A stretch of 43,378 bases of DNA from Clostridia bacterium (GCA_009930155.1 RZYX01000007.1:1-43378), one strand, 5' to 3'. Positions 16,073 to 26,545 are shown, numbered from the stretch's first letter. The notes: generated from the sequence alone by a model not told the origin. Translations and numbers: made by a program.

Positions 16073-19000
16073 ATGCTTCATTTTATTACAGGACGAGCAG
16101 GAAGTGGCAAAACAAGCTATGTTCGCAACAAACTTACAAAGCTTGCAAAAAGCAATGAAGATGGAATGATTCTTATTGTTCCTGAACAATTCTCATTTGA
16201 AAGTGAGCGTTTCATGCTTTCTACGCTTGGTTCTAAAGATGCTCTTAAAATTGAAATTTTAAGTTTTAGTAGGCTCGCTGAATGTGTGTTTTCACAAATT
16301 GGTAGCGAACATAAAAGTCCTATAGATGATGGTGGTAAAATCATTTTAATGTCACTCGCCCTTGAAGATATTAAAGATGAGCTTGTTTTATATGCTAAAT
16401 ATGTTTACAGCACAACTTTAGCACAGGAACTTTTACACATATGTACAGAATTCAAGCAAAGCAATATATCTCCTGATGCTTTAATGCTTACTTCAAAATC
16501 TATGGATGAATGTACACTTAAACAAAAGCTTTATGAAATTTCGCTTATTATGTCTGCCTATAATGCTTTGTTATCAAGAGCGTTTACAGATGAGCTTAAT
16601 ATGCTCACACAGCTTTGTGACGCTTTACTAACATATAAATATTTTGATGGACGATGTGTTGCAATTGATGCTTTTAAAGGCTTTACAGAACAGGAATTTG
16701 AAGTTATTTCTCGAATTATATGTCAAGCGGATGATGTTTATATAACCCTTACCACTGATGATATTTATGGTAAAGATGATGAGACAAGTCTTTTCTCATG
16801 TGTTAATCAAACTGCAAAAAAGCTTCTTAAAATAGCAAAAGAAAACAATATAAAAGTAGTGAACCACGAAAAACTGCCTATTGATAATCCTGTGCGGTTT
16901 AAAAATAATTCACTTTCATATCTTGAGCAAAACTTATTTTCACCTGCATATGATAAATTTGAAAATGACAGCAGTAACATAACCCTTTGCTGTGCCTCTA
17001 ACAAAACCGCCGAATGTGACTTTGTTGCCTCAAGTGCTAAAAGACTAATGCGTACCGAAGGTATTCGTTGCCGTGAAATGGCTGTTATTGCAAGAGATTC
17101 CAATGATTATAAAAAAGAGCTTGTAAGTGCCTTCAAAAAATATGGCATACCAGTTTTTGAAGACGAAAGACAGCCAATAACTTCACAGCCACTTATCACT
17201 CTTGTTCGCTGTTCTTTTGAAATTGCCGCAAAAGGATTTTCTACTGACAGACTTATGAGGTACCTTAAAACTGGGCTTGTCGGTATTTGCGACGAAGATA
17301 TTTCTATTGCTGAAAATTATTCGCTAATGTGGAAAATCGGTGCACAAGGCTGGAAAAATGAATGGACGCAACATCCAGACGGATTTGGAGTATCTGTTAG
17401 TGAAAGTTCAACTATAATGCTTAAAAAACTTAACGATATTCGCAGGCGTGCCGTTACTCCCCTTATTAAATTTAAAAATGCATGCACAGATGCAAATGGC
17501 GAACAAATAGCTCATGCTGTTTACACTCTTTTGTGTGATGTAAATGCAGCTGAGAATCTAAAGAACCTTGCCATCCTTTTTGAAAGAAACGATAATCTCA
17601 CACTTGCACTTGAACAAGAACGAGTTTGGGATATGCTTATGACTATTCTGGACAGGCTAGCGACAACAATCGGCAGTTCTAGCATAAGTGTTTCAAGATG
17701 TTCAGAGCTTTTTGACTGTGTTCTATCAGTGCTTGATATAGGTTCTATTCCTCAGGGGCTTGATGAAATAACCATTGGCTCAGCTGATAGAATAAGGCTT
17801 GAATCCCCTAAGGTTGTTTTTATTGTTGGTGCAAATGAAGGCGTTTTTCCTAAAACTCCTAATGGCAAAGGAATACTAAATGATTCTGACAGGCGCAAGC
17901 TAATTGAACTTGGAGTTGAAATTGCAAAACCGAGTGAATTCAAAACCTCTGAAGAGAGATTTATAACATATAACGCATTGTGCAGTGCACAGGAAAAACT
18001 ATTTGTTACATATTCACGCTGTACAGCTTCGGGAGAGGCTTTGTCCCCTTCTACTATTGTTTCAGAAATTACACAGATTTTGCCTAAATGCAATATAGTT
18101 TGTACAGAAGAACTTGATAAGATAAGCTTTATTGAAAGTGATAAGTCAGCATTTGAAGTTTGTGCAAGATCTTATAATACGGATAGCGAGCTTTCTGCAA
18201 CTCTTAAAGAATATTTTAAAAGTAATGACGAGTATGAAAAAAAGCTAAGCGGTTTAGAGCGTGTCTCTAAACACCGAGCAATAGAGTTTGAAAACTCTAA
18301 AAATGCTATTGACCTCTTTGGTAAAAATATGTATATGTCAGCTTCAAAAATTGAAACCTTTCACAAATGCCCATTTGAATACTTTTGCAAATATGGTATA
18401 AAAGCAAAGCCACGAAAAGTTGCAGAACTTGACCCAATGCAAAGTGGAACAATAATTCACCATGTTTTAGAGCAAATCATTAAAAAGCATGGCAAAGATG
18501 AACTGTGTGAAATGACAAGCACACAGCGTGAAGAAACAATAAGATTAATTTTGACAGAATATTTAGACAATAAAATGGGTGGCCTAAATGAAAAAAGCAA
18601 GAGATTTGAATATCTGTTTTTTCGCCTTTGTCGCACTCTTTGCGATGTGCTTGACAGATTGTGTAATGAATTTAAAATCTCACAATTTGAACCTATTGAT
18701 TTTGAGCTAAAAATCGACAATGACGGTGAAATAAAACCATACAGTCTTGAGCTTCCTGACGGTGGAGTTCTTAAAATAATAGGAAGTATTGACCGTGTTG
18801 ATATCTTTAAAAAAGATGACAAATCATATATAAGAGTTGTTGATTACAAATCTGGAAGCAAAGATTTTTTGCTAAGCGATGTTTTGTATGGACTTAATAT
18901 GCAAATGCTTATTTATTTGTTTGCAATATCCAAAAATGGCAATGAGCGTTACGGGAATGTTGTTCCTAGCGGAATTTTATATTATCCAGCAAAGATGAAT

Positions 19001-19441
19001 GTTAGCAAACTGGCTAGAGAAAGTAGCGATGATGAAATAGCCTGGCAAAAAATAAAAGATGGAAAAAGCAATGGTATATTACTCGAAAACTTTGAAGTTT
19101 TAAACGCTATGGAAAAGGACATTGGAGGCAATTTTATACCTGCATCTTTAAACAAAAAAGGTGAACTTTGTGGCACTTTAATTTCTCTGAGTGAACTTGG
19201 CGAGCTAAATTGCCGTGTTGATAAAATCCTATGCGAAATGGCAATGGCACTGCATGGTGGAAAGATATCCGCCTACCCTGTCTTTGGTAAAGGCTATGAC
19301 AAAACCTGTGAGTATTGTGATTACAAAAGCGTTTGCGGTTTTGAGCCAATGGACAAAGTGCGTGAAATTGAAGAGCTTAAACATAAAGATTCTTTAAATA
19401 TTTTAGATGGAGGTGATGACAATGAGCAGACAATGGACTAA
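16073..19441 (+). CDS. addB: ATP-dependent helicase/nuclease subunit B
   Basis: AddB pairs with AddA to process double-strand breaks for RecA. The 1122-residue protein begins with the Walker A loop FITGRAGSGKTSYV, has degenerate helicase motifs, and carries a C-terminal nuclease domain with VVDYKSGSKDF near residue 921. The iron-sulphur-cluster cysteines are present: one in FHKCPFEYFCKYG (about residue 765) and three in CEYCDYKSVCGF (about 1078-1088). The frame opens at 16046, but AAGGTGGTG lies 6 bases before the ATG at 16073, where the Walker region begins as in homologues. The end overlaps addA by 20 bases. Confidence 0.95.
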   Translation: MLHFITGRAGSGKTSYVRNKLTKLAKSNEDGMILIVPEQFSFESERFMLSTLGSKDALKIEILSFSRLAECVFSQIGSEHKSPIDDGGKIILMSLALEDIKDELVLYAKYVYSTTLAQELLHICTEFKQSNISPDALMLTSKSMDECTLKQKLYEISLIMSAYNALLSRAFTDELNMLTQLCDALLTYKYFDGRCVAIDAFKGFTEQEFEVISRIICQADDVYITLTTDDIYGKDDETSLFSCVNQTAKKLLKIAKENNIKVVNHEKLPIDNPVRFKNNSLSYLEQNLFSPAYDKFENDSSNITLCCASNKTAECDFVASSAKRLMRTEGIRCREMAVIARDSNDYKKELVSAFKKYGIPVFEDERQPITSQPLITLVRCSFEIAAKGFSTDRLMRYLKTGLVGICDEDISIAENYSLMWKIGAQGWKNEWTQHPDGFGVSVSESSTIMLKKLNDIRRRAVTPLIKFKNACTDANGEQIAHAVYTLLCDVNAAENLKNLAILFERNDNLTLALEQERVWDMLMTILDRLATTIGSSSISVSRCSELFDCVLSVLDIGSIPQGLDEITIGSADRIRLESPKVVFIVGANEGVFPKTPNGKGILNDSDRRKLIELGVEIAKPSEFKTSEERFITYNALCSAQEKLFVTYSRCTASGEALSPSTIVSEITQILPKCNIVCTEELDKISFIESDKSAFEVCARSYNTDSELSATLKEYFKSNDEYEKKLSGLERVSKHRAIEFENSKNAIDLFGKNMYMSASKIETFHKCPFEYFCKYGIKAKPRKVAELDPMQSGTIIHHVLEQIIKKHGKDELCEMTSTQREETIRLILTEYLDNKMGGLNEKSKRFEYLFFRLCRTLCDVLDRLCNEFKISQFEPIDFELKIDNDGEIKPYSLELPDGGVLKIIGSIDRVDIFKKDDKSYIRVVDYKSGSKDFLLSDVLYGLNMQMLIYLFAISKNGNERYGNVVPSGILYYPAKMNVSKLARESSDDEIAWQKIKDGKSNGILLENFEVLNAMEKDIGGNFIPASLNKKGELCGTLISLSELGELNCRVDKILCEMAMALHGGKISAYPVFGKGYDKTCEYCDYKSVCGFEPMDKVREIEELKHKDSLNILDGGDDNEQTMD

Positions 19442-22400
19442 TGAGCAAAAAAATGCTATTGAATCACTTGGCGGAACTTTGCTTGTTTCTGCTGCCGCAG
19501 GCTCTGGTAAAACTGCCGTTTTGGTTGAGCGTGTTATAAAAAGACTAACGGACACAAACAACCCATGTGATGCAGATAAACTGCTTATTGTTACATTCAC
19601 TCGTGCTGCAACATCCGAAATGCGTGAAAGGATAGGCAGTGCACTTACACAGCAGTTAAAAATCAACCCTACAAACACACATCTTTTGCGTCAACAAATG
19701 CTTTTGCCTAATGCAAGTATTTGCACTATTGATAGTTTTTGTAATGACCTTGTACGAGAAAATTTTCATAAACTTGACATAAGCCCCGACTTTAAAATGA
19801 TTGACGAAAGTGAGCGTTCTTTGCTTGCTGTTGATTCTGTAAATGAGATTATTGAAGAACTTTATGCACAAGACAGTTCTGAGTTTAAAGAGCTCGTAGA
19901 GCTTCTATTTAGAGGTCGTGACGATGAAGAACTTGCAAAATGTATTATGCGACTTTACGAATTTTCACAAGCCTATGCCTTTCCACAAAAATGGCTTGAA
20001 TACGCACAAAACGCTTACTGTGTTACAGATGATTTAGCACATAGTAGCTGGGAAACTATTATTCTTGACTATATAATCAGTGCACTTGATTATTGCGAAA
20101 TGCTTTTAAAAAGCTCTCTTGAAATAATGAGTAATGATGAAGTTGTTTTTCAAAAGTATTCTGACGGCTTTAACTGCGACCTCAATCAAATTGCTATTAT
20201 AAAAAACTTTGCAAATAACAGTGATTGGAACAGTGTTTACAACAAAATCAGTAGTTTTGATTTTATCAGACTAGGTACGCTCCCAAGAGGATACGAAAGC
20301 TCTGTTAAGGCTGCTGTGGTTGCACGCAGAGATATAGTTAAAGATACTATAAAGAAAAAGCTTTTACCTGTTATGTGTTGCAGCTCAGAAGATTTTGCAG
20401 ATGACCTTAATTATCTCAGACCAATTGTTTGCAAATTGTTTGAGGCTGTATCCCTATTTTCACAAAGATTTAGTGAAAAAAAGAGAGATAAAAACTCTCT
20501 TGATTTTTCGGATGTTACGCACCTTGCCATTGAACTTCTTGTTATTGAAAACAACGGTACTACTAAAAGAACCGAACTTGCAAAAGAGCTTTCGCAAAGA
20601 TATGTTGAAGTTCTGCTAGACGAATATCAAGACACAAACATGGCACAAGATATGCTTTTTTCTTCCATTTCCCGTGACAACAACAATCTGTTTATGGTTG
20701 GTGATGTTAAGCAAAGCATTTATAGATTTAGGCAAGCGATGCCCGAGATTTTTATAGAAAAGCGTGATAGATTTCCTATTTATAAAGACAATAACTACCC
20801 TGCTCTTATAAATCTTGATAAAAACTTTCGTAGCAGAATTGGTGTTATTGGTATGGTTAACTTTGTTTTTTCACAGCTTATGAGCCGTGAAGTTGGTGAA
20901 GTTTATTATGACCAAACAGAAGAGTTAAAGTTTGGTGCTGATTATTTAAAACACGATAGTGCTGATGCTGAACTACACATTTTAGACATAAGCAGTAAAA
21001 AAGAAACGGGAGAAAAAAGCACAGAGATTGAAGCAAGATATGTTTCACAGATAATTTCACAAATGATTGCAGACGGATTTTGCGTTAAGGGTAAAGATGG
21101 TAGTGAAAAACCTGCAACCTACGGTGATTTTTGCATTTTACTACGCAGTACCAAAGGGCGTTCAGAACTATATGCAAAAGAGCTTTTAAATCGTGGTATA
21201 CCTGCTTATACAGAAATTTCGGGTGGCTTTTTCTCCACCTATGAAGTGCAAGTTATGCTCTCTCTGCTTAGGGTGCTTGACAATCCCGTGTCAGACATTC
21301 CACTACTTTCTGTTATGATGTCGCCTATCTATGCCTTTTCTGCGGACGATGTTTCAAAAATAAGATTAATAGACAGAAATATACCACTTTATAACTGCGT
21401 TGTTATTTGTGCAAAAAATGGTGATGAGCATTGCAAAAACTTTTTAAATGAACTTGAAATTCTAAGAAGATTTTCTGCAGCATTACCTGTTTGTGAACTA
21501 ATACGCAAGGTTTATTTGCAAACTGATTACCTATGCCTTGCACTCGCAATGAACAATGGCGAAAGTAGGTGTGCAAACCTTAATCTTTTGCTTGAGTATG
21601 CAGACAATTTTGATTCAGGGCAGTCCAACGGGCTTTCTGCATTTATCCGTTACATAGATAAGCTAGAAAAAAAAGGAATTGAACTTGCCAGTGCCTCTAC
21701 AATTTCTCCAAATGCAAATGTTGTGCGTATTATGAGCATACATAAAAGTAAAGGACTTGAGTTTCCAGTTTGCATTATTGCTAACTGCTCTGGAAAGTTT
21801 AATAAAGAATCGCTAAAAAACAATATGATTTTACATTCTAAAATAGGTGTTGGAGTAACCAGAAGAAACATTCAAAAAATGCATGAATTTCCTACCATTA
21901 TGCACACCGCTACAAAGCTTGCAGTTGAACATGATGAAATCTCCGAAGAAATGCGTATTTTGTATGTTGCAATGACCAGAGCAAAGGAAAAAATCATTAC
22001 TGTTTTGCCAATCGAGAATATTAAAAGCAAACTTGCATCTATTAGTGCAAATATTTTACAAAATGATAATATTCCTACATTTGCAGTACAAAAAAGCCAA
22101 AGCTATGCTGACTGGATACTTTGTGCCACACTGCGTCATCCTGATGCTATAAAACTACGAGAAGTTATTTCAGAAGTTGAGATTGAAACAGTTCCTGCCA
22201 ATTTTAAGCTAGATATTGTTTTTGGTTCAAGTGAAATTCAAGAAAATAAAGAAGAAAAAGAATTTATATGCTCTGCTGACGATGAACTTCTAAACGAGAT
22301 AAAAGAGCGTGCTGAGTATAAATACCCTTTTATCGCACTCCAAACTATTACTGCAAAGCGTGCCGCCTCACAACACGATGCAGGTATACTCGACACTGAA

Positions 22401-22955
22401 TATTTTGCAACATCTCGCCCTGCATTTATGAATAAAAACGGACTTACTCCTGCACAGCGTGGTACCGCACTTCATAAGTTTATGCAATTTGCAAGCTATG
22501 AAAGTGCACTAAGCAGCTCTAAATCAGAGCTTGAAAGACTTGCAGAAATGGGCTTTTTAAGCTCTGAAGAGGCAAATGTCATTGACCTTGTAAAGGTTGA
22601 TAGTTTTTTCAGCTCACCTCTTGCACAGCGTATATTTAAAAGCGAGCAAGTTATGAGGGAGAAAAAGTTTGCAATTAATCTACCCGTTAATTACTTTGAG
22701 CCATCTCTTGATGATAGATTTGCAAACGAGCAAGTGCTTATACAGGGAATTGCTGACTGCGCCTTTGTTGAGGACGGAAAACTTGTTATACTTGACTACA
22801 AAACCGACAAAGTAAAAGACCTTGGCTCTCTTGCAGAACGATATAAATCACAGCTTGAGATATACTGCACGGCTTTGAGCGAATGCACTGGATTTGAAAT
22901 AAAAGAGGCATTGTTGTATTCGTTTGAGCTTGGAGATAGTGTAAGAGTTATTTGA
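19422..22955 (+). CDS. addA: ATP-dependent helicase/nuclease subunit A
   Basis: This UvrD-family 3'-5' helicase with a RecB-type nuclease domain is the motor of AddAB. Motifs in order: SAAAGSGKTAVLVERV (I), VTFTRAATSEMRERI (Ia), LLDEYQDTN near residue 400 (II), VGDVKQSIYRFRQA (III), RIMSIHKSKGLEFPVCII near 770 (V), RILYVAMTRAKEKI (VI), and the nuclease centre VILDYKTDKV near 1124. GGAGGTG lies 6 bases before the ATG at 19422; an earlier in-frame ATG at 19407 lacks a site. Length 1177 residues, normal for the family. Confidence 0.96.
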   Translation: MSRQWTNEQKNAIESLGGTLLVSAAAGSGKTAVLVERVIKRLTDTNNPCDADKLLIVTFTRAATSEMRERIGSALTQQLKINPTNTHLLRQQMLLPNASICTIDSFCNDLVRENFHKLDISPDFKMIDESERSLLAVDSVNEIIEELYAQDSSEFKELVELLFRGRDDEELAKCIMRLYEFSQAYAFPQKWLEYAQNAYCVTDDLAHSSWETIILDYIISALDYCEMLLKSSLEIMSNDEVVFQKYSDGFNCDLNQIAIIKNFANNSDWNSVYNKISSFDFIRLGTLPRGYESSVKAAVVARRDIVKDTIKKKLLPVMCCSSEDFADDLNYLRPIVCKLFEAVSLFSQRFSEKKRDKNSLDFSDVTHLAIELLVIENNGTTKRTELAKELSQRYVEVLLDEYQDTNMAQDMLFSSISRDNNNLFMVGDVKQSIYRFRQAMPEIFIEKRDRFPIYKDNNYPALINLDKNFRSRIGVIGMVNFVFSQLMSREVGEVYYDQTEELKFGADYLKHDSADAELHILDISSKKETGEKSTEIEARYVSQIISQMIADGFCVKGKDGSEKPATYGDFCILLRSTKGRSELYAKELLNRGIPAYTEISGGFFSTYEVQVMLSLLRVLDNPVSDIPLLSVMMSPIYAFSADDVSKIRLIDRNIPLYNCVVICAKNGDEHCKNFLNELEILRRFSAALPVCELIRKVYLQTDYLCLALAMNNGESRCANLNLLLEYADNFDSGQSNGLSAFIRYIDKLEKKGIELASASTISPNANVVRIMSIHKSKGLEFPVCIIANCSGKFNKESLKNNMILHSKIGVGVTRRNIQKMHEFPTIMHTATKLAVEHDEISEEMRILYVAMTRAKEKIITVLPIENIKSKLASISANILQNDNIPTFAVQKSQSYADWILCATLRHPDAIKLREVISEVEIETVPANFKLDIVFGSSEIQENKEEKEFICSADDELLNEIKERAEYKYPFIALQTITAKRAASQHDAGILDTEYFATSRPAFMNKNGLTPAQRGTALHKFMQFASYESALSSSKSELERLAEMGFLSSEEANVIDLVKVDSFFSSPLAQRIFKSEQVMREKKFAINLPVNYFEPSLDDRFANEQVLIQGIADCAFVEDGKLVILDYKTDKVKDLGSLAERYKSQLEIYCTALSECTGFEIKEALLYSFELGDSVRVI

Positions 22956-22994
22956 TTGGCATTTTTAATGCTTTCCCATTACATGTACAATAAT

Positions 22995-23031
22995 AAAGGC
23001 ATGGGAAAAGAAAATCCCATGCCTTTTGTTT
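22995..23031. terminator. terminator after addBA
   Basis: The arms AAAGGCATGGGA and TCCCATGCCTTT enclose an 8-base loop and are followed by TTGTTTTATT. The nitroreductase gene converges from the right and ends inside the tail, so it may also use it. Confidence 0.88.
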
Positions 23032-23753
23032 TATTCTTTTGTAAAAATCGAATGATTTCCAAATGCGAACTTGCCACCTGTCGCAATTTCAAAATGAAGC
23101 TTTGCTATTCCTAAATCCACCATATTCAAGTATTTATCATTAGGAACATAAGCTTTTAAAACATAGTCTTTATATTCAAATCTTACCTTTTGACTATTTA
23201 TTGCGGATGGTGCTAGTTGTACCGCTGCAATACCTTCTTTAACCCAATCAGGTAATGGCATATCAGACTTTATTAATTCATCTATACTCTTTGTTCTTTT
23301 ATGCAACATACTAAATGCTATATTTTCCATGCGTGCTCTGCCCGATGGCACATTTCCAATGGTTATAACACAAACAAGATCTTGACTTTCTTTTATATTA
23401 AGTACAGAACTTGACCTATCATAAGTACCGCCGACAAAGCAAGTACCTAATCCCAGCTTAGTTGCCTCTAATACAAGTCTTTCTCCACAGTAACCGGCTT
23501 TTTCCTTAAGATTAATATCTTCACTGTTGCCCTTTAGGACAATTATGGATGTAACATTTTTAAACATTCCGTAGCTTTTTCTAAATGAATTAAAAACATC
23601 ACTTGCTTCTTGTATTAGCTCAATGTCTAATCCATATTCTTCGTTTTGCTTTTTTATCATATCCTTAATAACAATTAACTTTTCAGGTTCTATCGGTATT
23701 TCCAAATAATTTCTGCGAGAATATCTTGTTTCAATCACTTGTAAATCGTTCAT
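23031..23753 (-). CDS. nitroreductase-fold protein (TM1586-like)
   Basis: This is a probable FMN-dependent NAD(P)H oxidoreductase. It begins VIETRYSRRNYLEIPIEPEK, the usual nitroreductase 'RRSxR' opening. The second half has the fold repeated (AAVQLAPSAINSQKVRFEY), as in the Thermotoga TM1586-type double-lobed subfamily. CGERLVLEATKLGLGTCFVG is the conserved flavin-contact helix. It is transcribed alone from a promoter that is bracketed by an inverted repeat (see 23783-23820). The substrate is unknown. Confidence 0.85.
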   Translation of the reverse strand: MNDLQVIETRYSRRNYLEIPIEPEKLIVIKDMIKKQNEEYGLDIELIQEASDVFNSFRKSYGMFKNVTSIIVLKGNSEDINLKEKAGYCGERLVLEATKLGLGTCFVGGTYDRSSSVLNIKESQDLVCVITIGNVPSGRARMENIAFSMLHKRTKSIDELIKSDMPLPDWVKEGIAAVQLAPSAINSQKVRFEYKDYVLKAYVPNDKYLNMVDLGIAKLHFEIATGGKFAFGNHSIFTKE

Positions 23754-23782
23754 ATAAATCTCCCATTCGTAAAGTTGTTATG

Positions 23783-23820
23783 ATTGTATCACCATATTAT
23801 TTATTTGTAAACAATATGGT
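23783..23820 (-). promoter_or_regulatory. nitroreductase promoter with flanking operator-like repeat
   Basis: Leftward -35 TTTACA (23806-23811) and -10 TACAAT (23783-23788) are 17 bases apart. Perfect arms AATATGGT (23813-23820) and ACCATATT (23791-23798) straddle the -35, with the inner arm lying in the spacer. A dimeric repressor bound here would block polymerase. Confidence 0.55.
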
Positions 23821-23834
23821 TGTTTGAGCACAAA

Positions 23835-23867
23835 AAACGGTACAGTCAACAATAGACTGTACCGTTT
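23835..23867 (-). terminator. terminator downstream of der
   Basis: The arms AAACGGTACAGTC and GACTGTACCGTTT enclose a 7-base loop. Read leftward it is followed by a T-run. Confidence 0.85.
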
Positions 23868-23879
23868 ATAATTTATTTT

Positions 23880-25208
23880 TTACTTTTTCTTTTCTTCTCG
23901 TTCTCTTACTACAAATCTTGTTGGAGTTCCTTCAAGACCAAAAACTTCTCTTATCTGATTATCAATATATCTTTGGTAACTATAATGGAATAAGTCTTTT
24001 TTGTTTACAAAACAAACGAATGTTGGAGGGCGTGTAGATGCCTGTGTCATATAATATATCTTAAGCCTCTTACCCTTATCTGTTGGCGGCTGAACTCTTG
24101 CTGTTGCCGCTGCAAGAACATCGTTGAGCTTTCCTGTCGATATGCGCATTGCATTCTGGTTGTCCACAAACTTTATAAGTTCAAAAAGCTTGTCTATCCT
24201 CTGCCCTGTTTGTGCAGAAATAAAAATTATTGGAGCATATGACATAAACGAAAAATCACTCATAAGATTTTTTCTATAGCTTGTCATTGTTTTTCCGTCT
24301 TTTTCAATTGCATCCCATTTATTAACTGCTATTACACACGCCTTGCCCATCTCGTGTGCTATACCTGCAACCTTTGAGTCTTGCTCTGTAAAGCCTTCTA
24401 TAGCATCTATCATTATAACGCACACAGATGCGCGCTCCACAGCCATTTTGGCTCTGATTACGCTATATTTTTCTATGGCATCATCTACTCTGCTTTTACG
24501 ACGCAAACCGGCTGTGTCGATAAGAATAAACTTGCCACAATCATTCTCAATAAATGTGTCTGTTGCATCTCTAGTTGTTCCTGCAATAGTTGAAACAATT
24601 GCACGCTCTTCACCTGATATTTTGTTTACAAGTGATGATTTACCCACATTCGGCTTTCCTATTATGGCAACCTTTATTGTGTCGTCCTCATCCTCTTCCA
24701 ACTTTTGCTTTGGAAGATATTCCATGACTATGTCCAGCAAATCTCCTGTTCCATGACCATGTGACGCAGAAACAGCAACAGGCTCACCTAATCCAAGATT
24801 ATAGAACTCATAAAATTCTGGTGAAGGATCACCAATTGTGTCACACTTGTTTACACAAAGAACTATTGGCTTACCACTTTTTTGCAACATAATTGCAACT
24901 TCTGAATCCGTCGCAACTATTCCCGTTTTTATATCTGTTACAAAAATTATAACATCTGCACTATCTATTGCTAGCTGTGCTTGACGACGCATTTGCGAGA
25001 GGATTATATCATCGGAATACGGCTCTATACCCCCTGTGTCTACAAGCAATAAACTGTTACCAAGCCATTCACAATCACCATAGATTCTGTCTCTTGTTAC
25101 TCCTGGTGTATCATCAACTATTGAAATTCTTTGACCAACAAGTTTGTTAAATAAAGTTGACTTGCCAACATTTGGTCTGCCGACTACTGCCACTACTGGT
25201 CTTGCCAT
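23880..25208 (-). CDS. der: ribosome-assembly GTPase Der (EngA)
   Basis: This essential double-GTPase acts in 50S subunit maturation. The first G domain has GRPNVGKST, DTPGVTRD, DTGG and NKCD. The second has GKPNVGKSS, TTRD, DTAGLRRK and NKWD. A C-terminal KH-like domain ends in RFVVREREEKKK. Length 442 is typical. The ATG overlaps the stop of the upstream gene by one base (TAATG), so the two are translationally coupled. Confidence 0.97.
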   Translation of the reverse strand: MARPVVAVVGRPNVGKSTLFNKLVGQRISIVDDTPGVTRDRIYGDCEWLGNSLLLVDTGGIEPYSDDIILSQMRRQAQLAIDSADVIIFVTDIKTGIVATDSEVAIMLQKSGKPIVLCVNKCDTIGDPSPEFYEFYNLGLGEPVAVSASHGHGTGDLLDIVMEYLPKQKLEEDEDDTIKVAIIGKPNVGKSSLVNKISGEERAIVSTIAGTTRDATDTFIENDCGKFILIDTAGLRRKSRVDDAIEKYSVIRAKMAVERASVCVIMIDAIEGFTEQDSKVAGIAHEMGKACVIAVNKWDAIEKDGKTMTSYRKNLMSDFSFMSYAPIIFISAQTGQRIDKLFELIKFVDNQNAMRISTGKLNDVLAAATARVQPPTDKGKRLKIYYMTQASTRPPTFVCFVNKKDLFHYSYQRYIDNQIREVFGLEGTPTRFVVREREEKKK

Positions 25209-26545
25209 TATTCCACCTCCAAAATCTTTGTAATTATCTCATAACCGTCATTTGGCAACGGTATTATTTTCACTCCAAGTATATTCTGTGCTTCATTTAA
25301 AGTCATATCATCTAAAAATACATTATCTGCACTATCATCCTGAGGATATGTACCCTTTAGCATTGCACATGGAATCATCAATGCATCACCAAGGTCTTTA
25401 CCTTTAAGTTGATTTGTCAAATCCTTGCCTGTTATTAAACCTGCAACGGTTATACTATGCCCAAAGAAATCATTTTTGATTTCAGCAACATCTATTGTAA
25501 GCTTTTTGAAATTTTCTTGCAACTTTTGTGCAAACTCATTTATAAGCGGATATGCCGCAACTCCTGTTGCCATTGTTATTTTAACTGGGTTTTGAAGTTG
25601 CTTTAAGTCTTCTTCATTAAGGCAATCATAAAATTCTTGCTTTAACAGCGCCCACATTCCAACTCCATTTTCAAGTTGACTGAAATCCTCATAAAAATCA
25701 TACGATGGAATTTCTCGCTCTGCTTGAATATAAAATTCATCAGCAGCAAAAGCAAGCCTTGTTCCATACTGATTAAAAAAGTTGTTAGCAAACTCCTCAA
25801 TAATATCTATTGTTTGCCCTGCTGTTTGCGCTGTGTACCCTTTAAGTTTCTGCAGCCCTTCTCTGTAGTCTGTTAAGCCTAATGGAACGGATGCTATGCT
25901 CTTAACACTAGGATAAAGTTTTGCAAGTTCAGACAAGCTGTGTTTTAGTTCTTCACCGTCATTTATGCCAGGGCACAAAACAAGCTGTGTGTTAAGCTCT
26001 ATTCCAGCTTCTGCAAGATCTTTTATAATCTTAAGACAATCTCCTGCATTTTTATTTTTCATCATCTTTACACGCAGATCTGGATTCATTGTGTGAACAG
26101 AAATTTTAATGGGACTAATATGCATTTCTATAATACGCTCTACATCACGCTGCGAAAGGTTAGTAAGCGTTATATAGTTGCCAAAGAAAAAAGATAACCG
26201 TTCATCGTCATCTTTAAAATACAAACTCTCACGCATTCCTTTTGGCAATTGGTCAACAAAGCAAAAAATACAGTTATTTTTACATGAATGCTTTTTGTCC
26301 ATAAGATAAGTTTGAAAACCAAGACCAATATCATCGTATTCATCTTTTTTATTTAATCTTATGGAATATATTTTATCTTTTTTGTTTTGCATTATTAGTT
26401 TAAGCTTTTTCTCACATGAATAAAACTGATAATCAAGTATATCTGCTATATCATGCCCATTTATGCTTATTAAGGTGTCCCCCGGTGATAAGCCGTGCTT
26501 GTCGCACAAAGATTTTTTTTCGACCTGTGTTATTAATACTGACAA
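25208..26545 (-). CDS. DUF512 family protein with PDZ and radical-SAM-like regions
   Basis: The protein opens with a PDZ-like segment (KHGLSPGDTLISINGHDI, residues 16-33), followed by the cysteine triplet C88-X3-C92-X2-C95 in SCKNNCIFCFVDQLPKG, as in radical-SAM iron-sulphur sites. A TIM-barrel-like part and a C-terminal DUF512 domain follow. This three-part arrangement is widespread in clostridia and usually lies beside der, as here. Its reaction is unknown; the pairing hints at a role in ribosome or RNA metabolism, but that is inference. The start is TTG at 26545 with GGGGGTG 5 bases ahead. Confidence 0.88.
   Translation of the reverse strand: MSVLITQVEKKSLCDKHGLSPGDTLISINGHDIADILDYQFYSCEKKLKLIMQNKKDKIYSIRLNKKDEYDDIGLGFQTYLMDKKHSCKNNCIFCFVDQLPKGMRESLYFKDDDERLSFFFGNYITLTNLSQRDVERIIEMHISPIKISVHTMNPDLRVKMMKNKNAGDCLKIIKDLAEAGIELNTQLVLCPGINDGEELKHSLSELAKLYPSVKSIASVPLGLTDYREGLQKLKGYTAQTAGQTIDIIEEFANNFFNQYGTRLAFAADEFYIQAEREIPSYDFYEDFSQLENGVGMWALLKQEFYDCLNEEDLKQLQNPVKITMATGVAAYPLINEFAQKLQENFKKLTIDVAEIKNDFFGHSITVAGLITGKDLTNQLKGKDLGDALMIPCAMLKGTYPQDDSADNVFLDDMTLNEAQNILGVKIIPLPNDGYEIITKILEVE

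Noticed and set aside
18457..18822. 121-residue - strand ORF inside addB
   Set aside because: It is a shadow of the strongly supported addB reading frame, without a ribosome site.
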